Assembly (NCBI GenBank): GCA_903824575.1
Contig: CAIJXJ010000004.1
Coordinates: forward strand, 1-62,877
Length of the DNA stretch: 62,877 nucleotides
Source of the DNA: an uncultured Methylobacillus sp.
GTDB lineage: Bacteria > Pseudomonadota > Gammaproteobacteria > Burkholderiales > Methylophilaceae
Direction of reading: 5' to 3'
Under the pieces are notes generated by a model. The model saw only the letters and a list, made by a program, of their open reading frames with translations, was not told the DNA's origin and ran no database searches. Made by a program: the position numbers and the translations under genes. Shown in pieces: positions 56,455 through 62,877 of this stretch (position 1 is its first letter; each line of letters starts with the position of its first letter).

Positions 56455-56817
56455 ATGACCACGCTGGTAATCGGTGGTGACAGGATAGACATGATTCTGC
56501 GCGAACTGGCAGAACATGGACTGGAGAATGTCGAACATTGGGGCGGAAGAAAGCCTGCAGACGCGAGGCGGGCCATTCCCGCCCGCGTCAAGCTGGTGGT
56601 CTGCTTGACCGATCAACTGAGTCACACCATGCTCTATAACGCCACCATTCGTGCAACCAGGCTGGGACTCCCCATCATCTATAGCCGCCGTTCTGCGACT
56701 GAACTGCGTAGCAAGTTAAGCGATCGCTACAAGTTGAAATCAGTAAAGCCTGTAGTCACCCCAGAGCGACGCATCGGCTGGTTACCATCGCTGCCATTTC
56801 TTGCAATTTCGTACTGA
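56455..56817 (+). CDS. DUF2325-domain protein
   Basis: A 120-residue protein. The DUF2325 core is TLVIGGDRIDMI at the start, VEHWGGRKP, LVVCLTDQLSHTMLYNA and LGLPIIYSRR. The Gly-Gly loop and Thr-Asp-x-x-Ser-His motif are the family marks. Such domains are small Rossmann-like units with no proven activity that I know of. ATG 56455 has AGGA eight bases upstream; the long frame upstream is in the sulfate-binding gene. It is 10 bases before the first molbindin gene, so the two are probably co-translated. Confidence 0.75.
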   Translation: MTTLVIGGDRIDMILRELAEHGLENVEHWGGRKPADARRAIPARVKLVVCLTDQLSHTMLYNATIRATRLGLPIIYSRRSATELRSKLSDRYKLKSVKPVVTPERRIGWLPSLPFLAISY

Positions 56818-56827
56818 AGGGACAATC

Positions 56828-57043
56828 ATGGCCATCCAAGCCATCAACGTGCGCAATCAATTCCGTGGCCGCATCAAGGAAATTATTACTGGCCCGGTTG
56901 TGTCCGAAGTGGATGTTGATACGCCGGCGGGCCTCGTCACCGCAGTTATCACCACCCGCTCGGTCAAGGAGTTGGGACTCGCGCCCGGCGTTGAAGTGCT
57001 GGCTCTGGTCAAGTCGACCGAAGTCGCCATCGCCAAACTCTAA
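56828..57043 (+). CDS. molbindin (Mop/TOBE) protein 1
   Basis: A 71-residue single TOBE domain. The family phrase is INVRNQFRGRIKEI, then VDTPAGLVTAVITTRSVKELGLAPG and VLALVKSTEVAIAKL. Molbindins are small cytosolic proteins that bind molybdate or tungstate; the same fold binds sulfate-like oxyanions poorly. AAGGG precedes the ATG. A second copy follows. Placement by a sulfate-binding gene suggests molybdate or sulfate handling. Confidence 0.88.
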   Translation: MAIQAINVRNQFRGRIKEIITGPVVSEVDVDTPAGLVTAVITTRSVKELGLAPGVEVLALVKSTEVAIAKL

Positions 57044-57065
57044 GCGCCAATAAGGAGTTTGCTTC

Positions 57066-57281
57066 ATGACGATTAAGGCAATTAACAGTCGCAACCAGTT
57101 CGCCGGAAGGATACGCGAGGTTGTGCTGGGTGACGTTCTTTGCGAGGTCGAAATAGACACTCCGCTCGGCACTGTTTCGTCCCTGGTGACCACGAGATCC
57201 ATCAACGAACTTGGACTCCAGGTTGGCAGTGAAGTTGTCGCCAGTTTCAAGGCGACTAAAGTCTTTCTGGCTGTAATCTGA
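57066..57281 (+). CDS. molbindin (Mop/TOBE) protein 2
   Basis: A 71-residue paralogue of the previous gene, at 22 bases: INSRNQFAGRIREVVLG, then IDTPLGTVSSLVTTRSINELGL and VVASFKATKVFLAVI. The pair is about half identical by eye. Both keep the Asn-Gln-Phe and TTRS contacts of the oxyanion site. AAGGAG precedes the ATG. Two single-domain molbindins may form a hetero-hexamer. Confidence 0.88.
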   Translation: MTIKAINSRNQFAGRIREVVLGDVLCEVEIDTPLGTVSSLVTTRSINELGLQVGSEVVASFKATKVFLAVI

Positions 57282-57288
57282 ATAAACC

Positions 57289-57537
57289 ATGGCCAGGCTG
57301 ACGCAAAAAATCAGTTTCGATCGCGCCATAGATGTGCGCGGACTCAGCTTGCCGCGACCCCTGCTGTCTACCCAGCAAGCATTAGAGGCCCTGAATTCGG
57401 GGGAGATCCTGAAAGTCGTCACCGGCGACCAGGAAAGTGCTAACGATTTTCATACCTATGCCCGCCACGCACACCTGACGCTGTTGGCGTCTTTTGAGCG
57501 CAACGGCCAATTCCAATTTTTCCTCAGGAAACCATGA
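57289..57537 (+). CDS. TusA-fold protein lacking the sulfur-carrying cysteine
   Basis: An 82-residue protein of the TusA/SirA fold. The family strand and helix are present: AIDVRGLSLPRPLL then STQQALEALNSGEILKVVTGD. In true TusA the loop is CPxP with an active Cys; here Ser-Leu21-Pro-Arg-Pro replaces it, so persulfide transfer is not possible at that site. The ending FQFFLRKP matches the next gene's YQFFLRKN. It is probably a structural or regulatory partner to that gene rather than a carrier. Confidence 0.85.
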   Translation: MARLTQKISFDRAIDVRGLSLPRPLLSTQQALEALNSGEILKVVTGDQESANDFHTYARHAHLTLLASFERNGQFQFFLRKP

Positions 57538-57538
57538 C

Positions 57539-57811
57539 ATGGCAAGACTGGCACACGCAAGCTTCTTTGATGGCAATGAAACCATGCACTTCGATCACTC
57601 GCTAGATGCGCGCGGCCTTAGTTGCCCTCTTCCTGTTTTGAACACCAAGCGCTCGCTTGAGAGCCTGCTAGTCGGTGAAGTGGTCAAGGTAGTTTCCACC
57701 GACAGCGGTTCGGTTAGCTTCTTCGAGTCTCTGGCCAGGCAAACCGGTCTGGAACTCCTGGGCTGGCAGGAGCACAATGGTGAATATCAGTTTTTCCTCA
57801 GGAAGAACTGA
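57539..57811 (+). CDS. TusA-family sulfur-carrier protein
   Basis: A 90-residue protein with the intact TusA motif: SLDARGLSCPLPVLNTKRSLESL, catalytic Cys29 in CPLP, and GEVVKVVSTD. TusA relays sulfur from a cysteine desulfurase to tRNA thiolation, molybdenum cofactor or sulfur-oxidation enzymes. It starts 2 bases after the Cys-less paralogue. Because a SufS-type desulfurase is in the same island, this is a plausible acceptor, though the desulfurase may be enclosed in an encapsulin. ATG 57539 has AGGA upstream. Confidence 0.88.
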   Translation: MARLAHASFFDGNETMHFDHSLDARGLSCPLPVLNTKRSLESLLVGEVVKVVSTDSGSVSFFESLARQTGLELLGWQEHNGEYQFFLRKN

Positions 57812-57827
57812 ACTTGAAAAGAATTTG

Positions 57828-57930
57828 GACCATGCCCCAAGGGTTCTTTTGAACGAGCGCGGGGGGAACAGAAGCAACCCTGAATTTCAACCGGTTTCTA
57901 CTGTCACCCTCTGCGCGATGGGGCATGGTC
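57828..57930 (+). repeat. 12-bp inverted repeat framing the cysK leader
   Basis: GACCATGCCCCA (57828-57839) and TGGGGCATGGTC (57919-57930) are exact reverse complements 79 bases apart. Inside, GGGTTC/GAAC and other short pairs can form secondary helices. It lies in the gap between the TusA gene and cysK, ends 42 bases before the cysK ATG, and has no T-run, so a structured leader is more likely than a terminator. Confidence 0.55.
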
Positions 57931-57972
57931 GATGTAATTTGTTGAATATGTGCTTTCCATGAGGACAATATC

Positions 57973-58947
57973 ATGACTGTTTATCAGGACAATTCGCTCT
58001 CCATCGGCCATACCCCGCTGGTGAAACTTAACCGCATTGTGGATGGCGCGCCTGCCACCATTCTGGCCAAGATCGAAGGCCGAAATCCGGCTTATTCGGT
58101 GAAGTGCCGCATCGGCGCCGCCATGATCTGGGATGCCGAGAAGCGCGGGTGGCTTGGCCCTGGCAAGGAAATCGTTGAACCCACCAGTGGCAACACCGGC
58201 ATCGCGCTGGCGTTCGTTGCGGCGGCACGTGGCATTCCTTTGACCCTGACCATGCCGGAAACCATGAGCATTGAGCGACGGAAACTTCTGGTCGCCTATG
58301 GTGCGACTCTGGTCCTGACCGAAGGTGCGCGCGGCATGAAGGGCGCGATCGAAAAGGCCGAGGAGATTGCCGCTTCCGACCCCGGTCGCTATGTGTTGCT
58401 GCAACAATTCAATAATCCGGCAAACCCGGCGATTCACGAGGCTACAACCGGGCCTGAAATCTGGGATGACACTGAGGGCCAGGTGGATATCTTCGTGGCA
58501 GGCGTCGGCACTGGCGGCACCATTACCGGCGTGTCGCGCTATATCAAGAATACCCGTGGCCGCGCCATCAAGTCGATTGCGGTCGAACCCTCCGCCAGCC
58601 CGATCCTGAGCCAAAGGCGCGCCGGTGAGGAACTCAAACCCGGCCCGCATAAGATTCAGGGTATCGGCGCCGGCTTCGTGCCGGGCAATGTCGACCTGTC
58701 GCTGATCGATGAAGTCGAACAGGTTAGCAACGAGGATGCGATTCTCTATGCCCGCCGTCTGGCGCGCGAGGAAGGCATACTCGCCGGGATTTCCGGCGGT
58801 GCGGCGGTTGCCGCCGCAGTACGCCAAGCCAAGCGACCGGAGAACGCAGGCAAAACCATCGTCGTCATCCTGCCTGACTCAGGTGAGCGTTATCTCAGCT
58901 CCATCCTGTTCGACGGGCTGTTTGACGCTAATGGACTGGCTTCATGA
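57973..58947 (+). CDS. cysK: cysteine synthase (O-acetylserine sulfhydrylase)
   Basis: A 324-residue PLP enzyme that makes cysteine from O-acetylserine and sulfide. The PLP Lys44 is in [13 protein letters not shown], the CysK-type rather than CysM-type motif; the substrate loop is [12 protein letters not shown] and the PLP phosphate loop [11 protein letters not shown]. The C-terminus [10 protein letters not shown] is typical. AGGA lies upstream of the ATG. It overlaps epsC by 4 bases, so the two enzymes of cysteine synthesis are made together and may form the CysE-CysK complex. Confidence 0.95.
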   Translation: MTVYQDNSLSIGHTPLVKLNRIVDGAPATILAKIEGRNPAYSVKCRIGAAMIWDAEKRGWLGPGKEIVEPTSGNTGIALAFVAAARGIPLTLTMPETMSIERRKLLVAYGATLVLTEGARGMKGAIEKAEEIAASDPGRYVLLQQFNNPANPAIHEATTGPEIWDDTEGQVDIFVAGVGTGGTITGVSRYIKNTRGRAIKSIAVEPSASPILSQRRAGEELKPGPHKIQGIGAGFVPGNVDLSLIDEVEQVSNEDAILYARRLAREEGILAGISGGAAVAAAVRQAKRPENAGKTIVVILPDSGERYLSSILFDGLFDANGLAS

Positions 58948-59846
58948 GCGACAATGTCACCGCCATCGGCACACACAGGCAACTAAGGCACGAGATCGAC
59001 TCGGTGGTCGCCGAGTTGAGGCAGTTGCGTGTTGCTTCGCTGGAAAATCGGCAGCGCCTGAACCGGCCACCGAAATTACCATCGCGGAAATCACTCATTT
59101 TAATTGTTGAGGGATTGTCTGCTGCATTGTTCCCGAATCGTCTCGGGCCGCCAGGGCTTAATGATGACGGCATTGATTATTTTGTCGGTCACACGCTGGA
59201 TGTCAGCCTGCGTGAGTTGTGTGATCAGGTAGCGCGCGAACTCAAGTTTGCCGGCGCAGAAGGTGATGCCGAAGATCATGCCTGCGACATCGTGCGTGAA
59301 TTTGCCCGTGGCTTGGGCAGCATCAGGGCCCTGCTCGACAGCGACATTCGCGCCGCCTTTGAGGGTGATCCGGCCGCCCGCAGTGCCGACGAGGTGCTGG
59401 TGTGCTACCCTGGCATCATCGCCATCACCCATCATCGCATCGCCCATCAGCTGCATCAATTGGGTGTGCCCCTGATTGCCCGTATCATCTCCGAAATCGC
59501 CCACTCCGCCACCGGCATCGACATTCATCCGGGAGCCCAGATCGATGAACGCTTCTTCATCGACCATGGCACCGGCGTCGTCATCGGCGAGACCGCCATC
59601 ATCGGCCGCAATGTGCGCCTCTACCAGGCGGTTACCTTGGGCGCAAAACGCTTTGATGTCGATAGTGACGGCGCGCTGGTCAAAGGCAACGCGCGACATC
59701 CAATAGTCGAAGATGACGTTGTAATCTACGCCGGTGCCACCATCCTCGGCCGCATCACCATCGGTCAGGGATCGACCATAGGCGGCAATGTCTGGCTGAC
59801 GAAATCAGTTGCACCCGGCAGCACCATTACTCAGGCCCAGCTGTAA
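58944..59846 (+). CDS. epsC: serine O-acetyltransferase, EpsC-type
   Basis: A 300-residue transferase making O-acetylserine from serine and acetyl-CoA. The C-terminal left-handed beta-helix has the hexapeptide ladder with [25 protein letters not shown] (split near residues 193-217), the catalytic His in DHGTG and the coenzyme A site after [11 protein letters not shown]. The N-terminal helical part (about 1-190) is longer than in CysE, which marks the EpsC/SAT branch of organisms that pair it with cysK. ATG 58944 overlaps cysK by 4 bases. The C-terminal Ile needed for the CysK complex is not evident (ends QAQL). Confidence 0.93.
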   Translation: MSDNVTAIGTHRQLRHEIDSVVAELRQLRVASLENRQRLNRPPKLPSRKSLILIVEGLSAALFPNRLGPPGLNDDGIDYFVGHTLDVSLRELCDQVARELKFAGAEGDAEDHACDIVREFARGLGSIRALLDSDIRAAFEGDPAARSADEVLVCYPGIIAITHHRIAHQLHQLGVPLIARIISEIAHSATGIDIHPGAQIDERFFIDHGTGVVIGETAIIGRNVRLYQAVTLGAKRFDVDSDGALVKGNARHPIVEDDVVIYAGATILGRITIGQGSTIGGNVWLTKSVAPGSTITQAQL

Positions 59847-59913
59847 AAATAAAGGCGGATTCATTGATTGAATTGTGGCTTATAGAATATTTTGGAATAA
59901 ACTAATAAGTAAT

Positions 59914-59942
59914 TTGAATAACTGATTTTTTTTTGCTATAGT
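59914..59942 (+). promoter_or_regulatory. sigma-70 promoter upstream of the encapsulin gene
   Basis: TTGAAT (59914-59919), a 17-base spacer with T9, then TATAGT (59937-59942). The -10 is identical with those at 53314 and 62742. A start near 59949 leads directly into the folded leader. Confidence 0.72.
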
Positions 59943-59948
59943 GCCGCG

Positions 59949-60072
59949 GTGAATTTTCATCAGGGTTGTCTTTTTCCATTAAGCATCAGGTGCTGGAAAT
60001 GAGATGAACCCGGAAGCTGACCGGACGACCGGAAGCCAGTGCGCCCCTAGGGGATCACTGGCTTTTTTGTTT
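59949..60072 (+). ncRNA. structured leader or small RNA upstream of encapsulin
   Basis: About 124 bases from the predicted start to the terminator T-run. Seen: a hairpin TTTCC-bulge-AGCA (59973-59985) with TGCT-GGAAA (59991-59999); an outer pair TTCATC (59956-59961) with GATGAA (60003-60008); a competing pair GGGTT (59963-59967) with AACCC (60007-60011); a CCGG-ACGA-CCGG hairpin (60021-60032) closed by GCT/AGC; the repeat CCGGAAGC at 60010 and 60029; and four GGA motifs (59995, 60012, 60023, 60031). It ends at a strong terminator 65 bases before the encapsulin ATG. Either an attenuator (riboswitch or protein-controlled) or a free small RNA of CsrA-sponge type. I do not recognise it as a known riboswitch class. 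Confidence 0.5.
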
Positions 60073-60073
60073 T
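60034..60073 (+). terminator. intrinsic terminator before encapsulin
   Basis: AGCCAGTG (60034-60041) pairs with CACTGGCT (60056-60063); the loop holds CCCCTAGGGG, which extends the stem; then a T-run (60064-60072) broken by one G. It shares three bases of its left arm with the preceding hairpin, so the two compete. No strong second promoter is evident between it and the encapsulin gene, so expression of that gene needs readthrough. Confidence 0.85.
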
Positions 60074-60137
60074 GGCAGCCAGTTTTTTAACGATACGTAG
60101 ATTCTTTAAATAAGACCTTAACTTTCAGGAGAACACC

Positions 60138-61058
60138 ATGGCAGATATCCATGACGCACAAACCGCACTAGGCGACGTCGCCGCCCGTACCCTGGCCAAT
60201 GCCACCAAGACGCGGCCGATGATGCCCACCATCACGCCGCGCTGGCTGCCGCATCTGTTGAACTGGGTGCCGGTCGAGGCTGGCATCTATCGTGTCAACA
60301 AGGTGAAAGATGCCTCCAAGGTGATCGTGGATTGCTCGGCACGTGACGAACGCGAACTGCCAGCCACCTATGTTGATTATGAAGAATGGGGCCGTGAATA
60401 CATGCTGTCGGCGGTTAACACCGTGTTGGATGTACACAGCCGCGTAGCTGACCTGTACAGCAGCCCGTTCGACCAGACTGGTGAACAGCTGCGCCTGATC
60501 GTCGAAACCATCAAGGAACGCCAAGAAGGCGAACTGATCAACAATAAGGAATACGGCCTGCTTAACAATGTCGCCAAGGACCAGCGCATCAAGACTCGTA
60601 GCGGCGCACCGACTCCGGACGACTTGGACGAACTCCTGACCCGTGTGTGGAAAGAGCCCGGCTTTTTCCTCGCTCACCCCAAGGCCATCGCCGCCTTCGG
60701 TCGCGAATGTACCCGTCGCGGCGTACCTCCTCCGACCATTTCCCTGTTCGGCTCACAATTCATCACCTGGCGCGGCGTACCGCTCATTCCTTGCGACAAA
60801 ATTAATGTCGACAAGAATAACAAGACCAGCATCATCCTGCTTCGCACCGGCGAATCGCGCCAGGGCGTCGTCGGACTGTATCAGCCCAATCTGCAGGGCG
60901 AACAGAGTCCCGGTCTGTCGGTGCGTTTCATGGGCATCAACCACAAGGCCATCGCCTCCTACCTCGTCTCGCTCTATTGCTCGCTCGCGGTCCTGACCGA
61001 CGACGCGCTAGCCGTGCTCGATGACGTAGCGGTGGACAAGTATCATGAGTACAAGTGA
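60138..61058 (+). CDS. family 2A encapsulin shell protein (SrpI-like)
   Basis: A 306-residue HK97-fold capsid-like protein that self-assembles into a closed protein compartment. Landmarks shared with SrpI-type shells are an extended N-terminal arm with Pro (MMPTITPRWLPHLLNW, about 25-42), WVPVEAGIYRVNKV and a C-terminal RGVPPPTISLFGSQF and GVVGLYQPNLQGEQSPGLSV. There is no inserted cyclic-nucleotide-binding domain, so it is 2A and not 2B. AGGAG precedes the ATG. The next gene, which overlaps it by 14 bases, encodes the cysteine desulfurase cargo, the hallmark 2A pair. The upstream epsC and cysK agree with known 2A sulfur contexts. Confidence in the family call is high; the T=1 assembly is inferred. 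Confidence 0.93.
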   Translation: MADIHDAQTALGDVAARTLANATKTRPMMPTITPRWLPHLLNWVPVEAGIYRVNKVKDASKVIVDCSARDERELPATYVDYEEWGREYMLSAVNTVLDVHSRVADLYSSPFDQTGEQLRLIVETIKERQEGELINNKEYGLLNNVAKDQRIKTRSGAPTPDDLDELLTRVWKEPGFFLAHPKAIAAFGRECTRRGVPPPTISLFGSQFITWRGVPLIPCDKINVDKNNKTSIILLRTGESRQGVVGLYQPNLQGEQSPGLSVRFMGINHKAIASYLVSLYCSLAVLTDDALAVLDDVAVDKYHEYK

Positions 61059-62520
61059 GCGGGTACCACACCCTGATCTCGCTGCTTTAGGATTGCCGGA
61101 AGAAGCGGCGCTGTCGAAACTGGCCAGCCAGTTGTACGGCATGCCGCCAGCTGGCTCCTCATGGAACAAGACTGATGAGGTCGCAGCGCCCTTCTACTTT
61201 CAGGATTATGCCAGCTTGGAAAAGGGCGGCATCCACGCGCCAGGCCAGTTGTCGGCAGCGCCGCAGCTCGCCGCTGTCGCCCCCCCCGCCGGGTTCGATG
61301 TGGAGCTGGTGCGGCGTGACTTCCCGATTCTGAGCGAGCGTGTCAACGGCCGGCCCCTGATCTGGCTGGACAATGCCGCCACTACGCAGAAGCCGCGTGC
61401 AGTGATCGAACGGCTGGCAAAGTTCTACGAGCATGAGAACTCCAACATTCATCGTGCTGCGCATGAACTGGCAGCACGGGCGACCGATGCCTATGAGGAA
61501 GCACGCGAAAAATCGCGTGCCTTTCTGAATGCGGGGTCCCCCAACGAGATCGTGTTCGTGCGCGGTGCCACCGAGGCCATCAACCTGGTGGCGCAGAGCT
61601 GGGGACGTCAGCACATTCAGGCCGGCGACGAGATCATCGTCAGCCACCTGGAGCATCACGCCAATATCGTGCCGTGGAAGCATCTGGCGGACGAAAAGGG
61701 CGCGGTGTTGAAGGTGATCCCGGTGGATGACGACGGGCAGATCCTGCTGGAACAGTATGCCAACCTGCTTGGACCCAAAACAAAGCTGGTGTCGTTTACG
61801 CAAGTATCAAACGCACTGGGCACCGTGACTCCGGCACAGCAGATGGTAGCGATGGCACATGCCGCTGGCGCTTTGGTGCTGGTTGATGGTGCACAGTCAG
61901 TATCGCACATGAAGGTCGATGTGCAGGCACTCAATGCTGACTGGTTCGTGTTCTCCGGTCACAAGGTGTTCGGCCCGACCGGCATCGGCGTGCTCTATGG
62001 CAAGGAAGAACTGCTCAACGCCACCCAACCCTGGCAGGGCGGCGGCAACATGATCGAAGATGTCACCTTTGAGCGCATCCGTTACCAGAAGGCACCCAAC
62101 AAGTTCGAAGCCGGCACCGGCAACATTGCAGATGCCGTAGGTCTGGGAGCTGCATTGGACTATGTCAATCGCATCGGCATGCACAACATCGCAGCCTACG
62201 AGCACTATCTGCTGAGCTACGCCACAAGGTTGATGAAAGAGGTCCCTGGGCTTCGCCAGATCGGCACTGCACCGGATAAGGCCAGCGTATTGTCGTTCGT
62301 GCTGGCCGGCTACGAGACCGAGGAAGTTGGAAAAGCGTTGAACAAGGAAGGTGTGGCTGTGCGTTCGGGACATCATTGCGCTCAACCCATACTGCGTCGT
62401 TTCGGGCTGGAAGCCACAGTGCGGCCATCACTCGCGTTTTACAACACCTGTGGTGAGATCGATACTCTGGTCAGCGTCCTGCACCGCTTACGGTCGGCAC
62501 GTCCGATCAAGGTGGTTTAG
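61045..62520 (+). CDS. SufS-type cysteine desulfurase with encapsulin-loading tail
   Basis: A 491-residue PLP enzyme converting cysteine to alanine and enzyme-bound persulfide. The SufS fold starts near residue 84 (FDVELVRRDFPIL); catalytic parts are His204/205 (SHLEHHANIVPW), the PLP Lys307 (FSGHKVFGPTG) and the persulfide Cys445 (RSGHHCAQPI), the position of SufS Cys364. SufS is normally about 406 residues; the extra 83 N-terminal residues are Ala/Pro rich with little charge order (ALSKLASQLYGM, PFYFQDYASL, PGQLSAAPQLAAVAPP), as expected for an intrinsically disordered segment that binds the inside of the shell. It overlaps the encapsulin gene by 14 bases. No sufE or sufBCD is nearby. Confidence 0.95.
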   Translation: MSTSERVPHPDLAALGLPEEAALSKLASQLYGMPPAGSSWNKTDEVAAPFYFQDYASLEKGGIHAPGQLSAAPQLAAVAPPAGFDVELVRRDFPILSERVNGRPLIWLDNAATTQKPRAVIERLAKFYEHENSNIHRAAHELAARATDAYEEAREKSRAFLNAGSPNEIVFVRGATEAINLVAQSWGRQHIQAGDEIIVSHLEHHANIVPWKHLADEKGAVLKVIPVDDDGQILLEQYANLLGPKTKLVSFTQVSNALGTVTPAQQMVAMAHAAGALVLVDGAQSVSHMKVDVQALNADWFVFSGHKVFGPTGIGVLYGKEELLNATQPWQGGGNMIEDVTFERIRYQKAPNKFEAGTGNIADAVGLGAALDYVNRIGMHNIAAYEHYLLSYATRLMKEVPGLRQIGTAPDKASVLSFVLAGYETEEVGKALNKEGVAVRSGHHCAQPILRRFGLEATVRPSLAFYNTCGEIDTLVSVLHRLRSARPIKVV

Positions 62521-62574
62521 TCTCGCATGCCATAGGTTTTAAACTAAAGGCTTCAAATATTGGCAATTTGATCG

Positions 62575-62602
62575 GGCATGGCTTAGGCCATGCCTTTTTT
62601 TT
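62575..62602 (+). terminator. terminator after the desulfurase
   Basis: GGCATGGC (62575-62582) and GCCATGCC (62587-62594) form an 8-bp stem with a 4-base loop (TTAG), then T8. It lies 55 bases after the desulfurase stop and ends the encapsulin operon. Confidence 0.93.
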
Positions 62603-62718
62603 AGCATTCCATGAAGCCGGCGGCATAGTTTTGCCACAGACCTTGCATTTCTCATGCTTGCCCACAGGCTTCTCGCACTTATATTCAAAATTGAGATAAC
62701 TATATAAAAACATATTCT

Positions 62719-62747
62719 TTTACATTATTTTGCTGTTTGATTATAGT
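62719..62747 (+). promoter_or_regulatory. sigma-70 promoter, near copy of the YezD promoter
   Basis: TTTACA (62719-62724), 17 bases, TATAGT (62742-62747). TTCTTTTACATTATTT and TTATAGTT are shared with 53285-53320. It drives the gene at 62776. Confidence 0.75.
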
Positions 62748-62775
62748 TGGCGACTAAGTTATTAAGGAGCACTTT

Positions 62776-62877
62776 ATGGTGCAACAAGTGATCAGTGATC
62801 TGAAAATCAGCCTGCATGAAGCCTTGTATCTGGATCTGGATGATCTTGGGCTGGAGGTGCAAGGCACGGAGGTCATC
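62776..62877 (+). CDS. unidentified protein, cut by window end
   Basis: Only the first 34 codons are visible. ATG 62776 has AAGGAG six bases upstream and a strong promoter at 62719, so the start is sound. The beginning is MVQQVISDLKISLHEALYLD, an amphipathic, acidic stretch (then LDDLGLEVQG). I do not recognise the family. Sharing the promoter with the YezD gene suggests a sulfur-assimilation role. Confidence 0.6.
   Translation, partial: MVQQVISDLKISLHEALYLDLDDLGLEVQGTEVI

Noticed and set aside
57289-57537. Broken tusA pseudogene
   Set aside because: The frame is intact, spacing and codon use are normal and the fold is preserved, so a functional Cys-less paralogue is more likely than decay.
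59949-60072. SAM-I riboswitch before encapsulin
   Set aside because: GATGAACCCGG resembles a fragment of the S-box, but the remaining S-box core (for example GGCAACC and the P1-P4 layout) is missing.
62507-62713. 68-residue frame on the minus strand with a CxxC-like motif
   Set aside because: It runs through the desulfurase terminator (its Lys run is the A8 tract) and has no supported start, so it is probably chance or a relic.

Overview
This window is chromosomal DNA from a betaproteobacterium. My best guess is a freshwater chemolithotroph of the Nitrosomonadales (Gallionella/Sideroxydans-like), but that is inference from protein style and gene order: purM-hda, the mlaFEDCB-ABC-bolA-grx-murA-hisGDC run, and the ECF sigma-DUF3619-DUF3106-RDD operon. 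No species can be named from the sequence alone.

Layout. Positions 1-2765 are the right end of an integrative element: an ankyrin-repeat gene cut by the window edge and a tyrosine recombinase that starts next to the 3' end of tRNA-Pro(TGG), the probable integration site. Positions 2.9-16.7 kb are mostly housekeeping genes: folD, a HAD phosphatase, dksA, pnp-rpsO, a cation antiporter, ampD, a GNAT acetyltransferase, a dicarboxylate/amino-acid symporter, rsmB with a long basic tail, two DUF3108 envelope proteins, purM and hda. Positions 16.7-27.7 kb hold a lone flagellin behind a near-perfect sigma-54 promoter, moaC, bepA, an orphan soxYZ pair, a secreted phosphoesterase, the pilRS two-component pair and the ECF sigma operon. 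Positions 27.8-43.3 kb hold lptGF, pepA-holC, tpx, gcvH, a PBP7-type endopeptidase, topA, ttcA, a pteridine-reductase-like SDR, a MidA-type methyltransferase, trmB, engB, cytochrome c4 and a pilin-like protein. Positions 43.4-53.1 kb are the lipid-asymmetry operon (mlaFEDCB), an ABC-2 exporter, bolA, grxD, murA and hisGDC.

The most interesting part is 53.3-62.9 kb, a sulfur-assimilation island. In order it has a YezD-family small protein, an OprP-like porin, a periplasmic sulfate-binding protein, a DUF2325 protein, two molbindin (Mop/TOBE) proteins, two TusA-fold proteins (one without the sulfur-carrying cysteine), CysK, an EpsC-type serine acetyltransferase, a family 2A encapsulin shell protein, and a SufS-type cysteine desulfurase with an N-terminal extension of about 83 residues that looks like an encapsulin-loading tail. 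The genes together suggest sulfate capture, cysteine synthesis, and a protein nanocompartment that holds the enzyme releasing sulfur from cysteine. A strong promoter, a folded leader and an intrinsic terminator sit between epsC and the encapsulin gene. The promoter of the first gene is almost the same as that of an unidentified gene running off the right edge, so the island probably continues as one regulon.

Other notable non-coding features: nine perfect GGGGCTA heptamers (G-quadruplex-prone) between an SDR gene and ttcA, a degenerate TAG-heptamer cluster after the RDD gene, and a 24-bp perfect inverted-repeat terminator between a PBP gene and topA.
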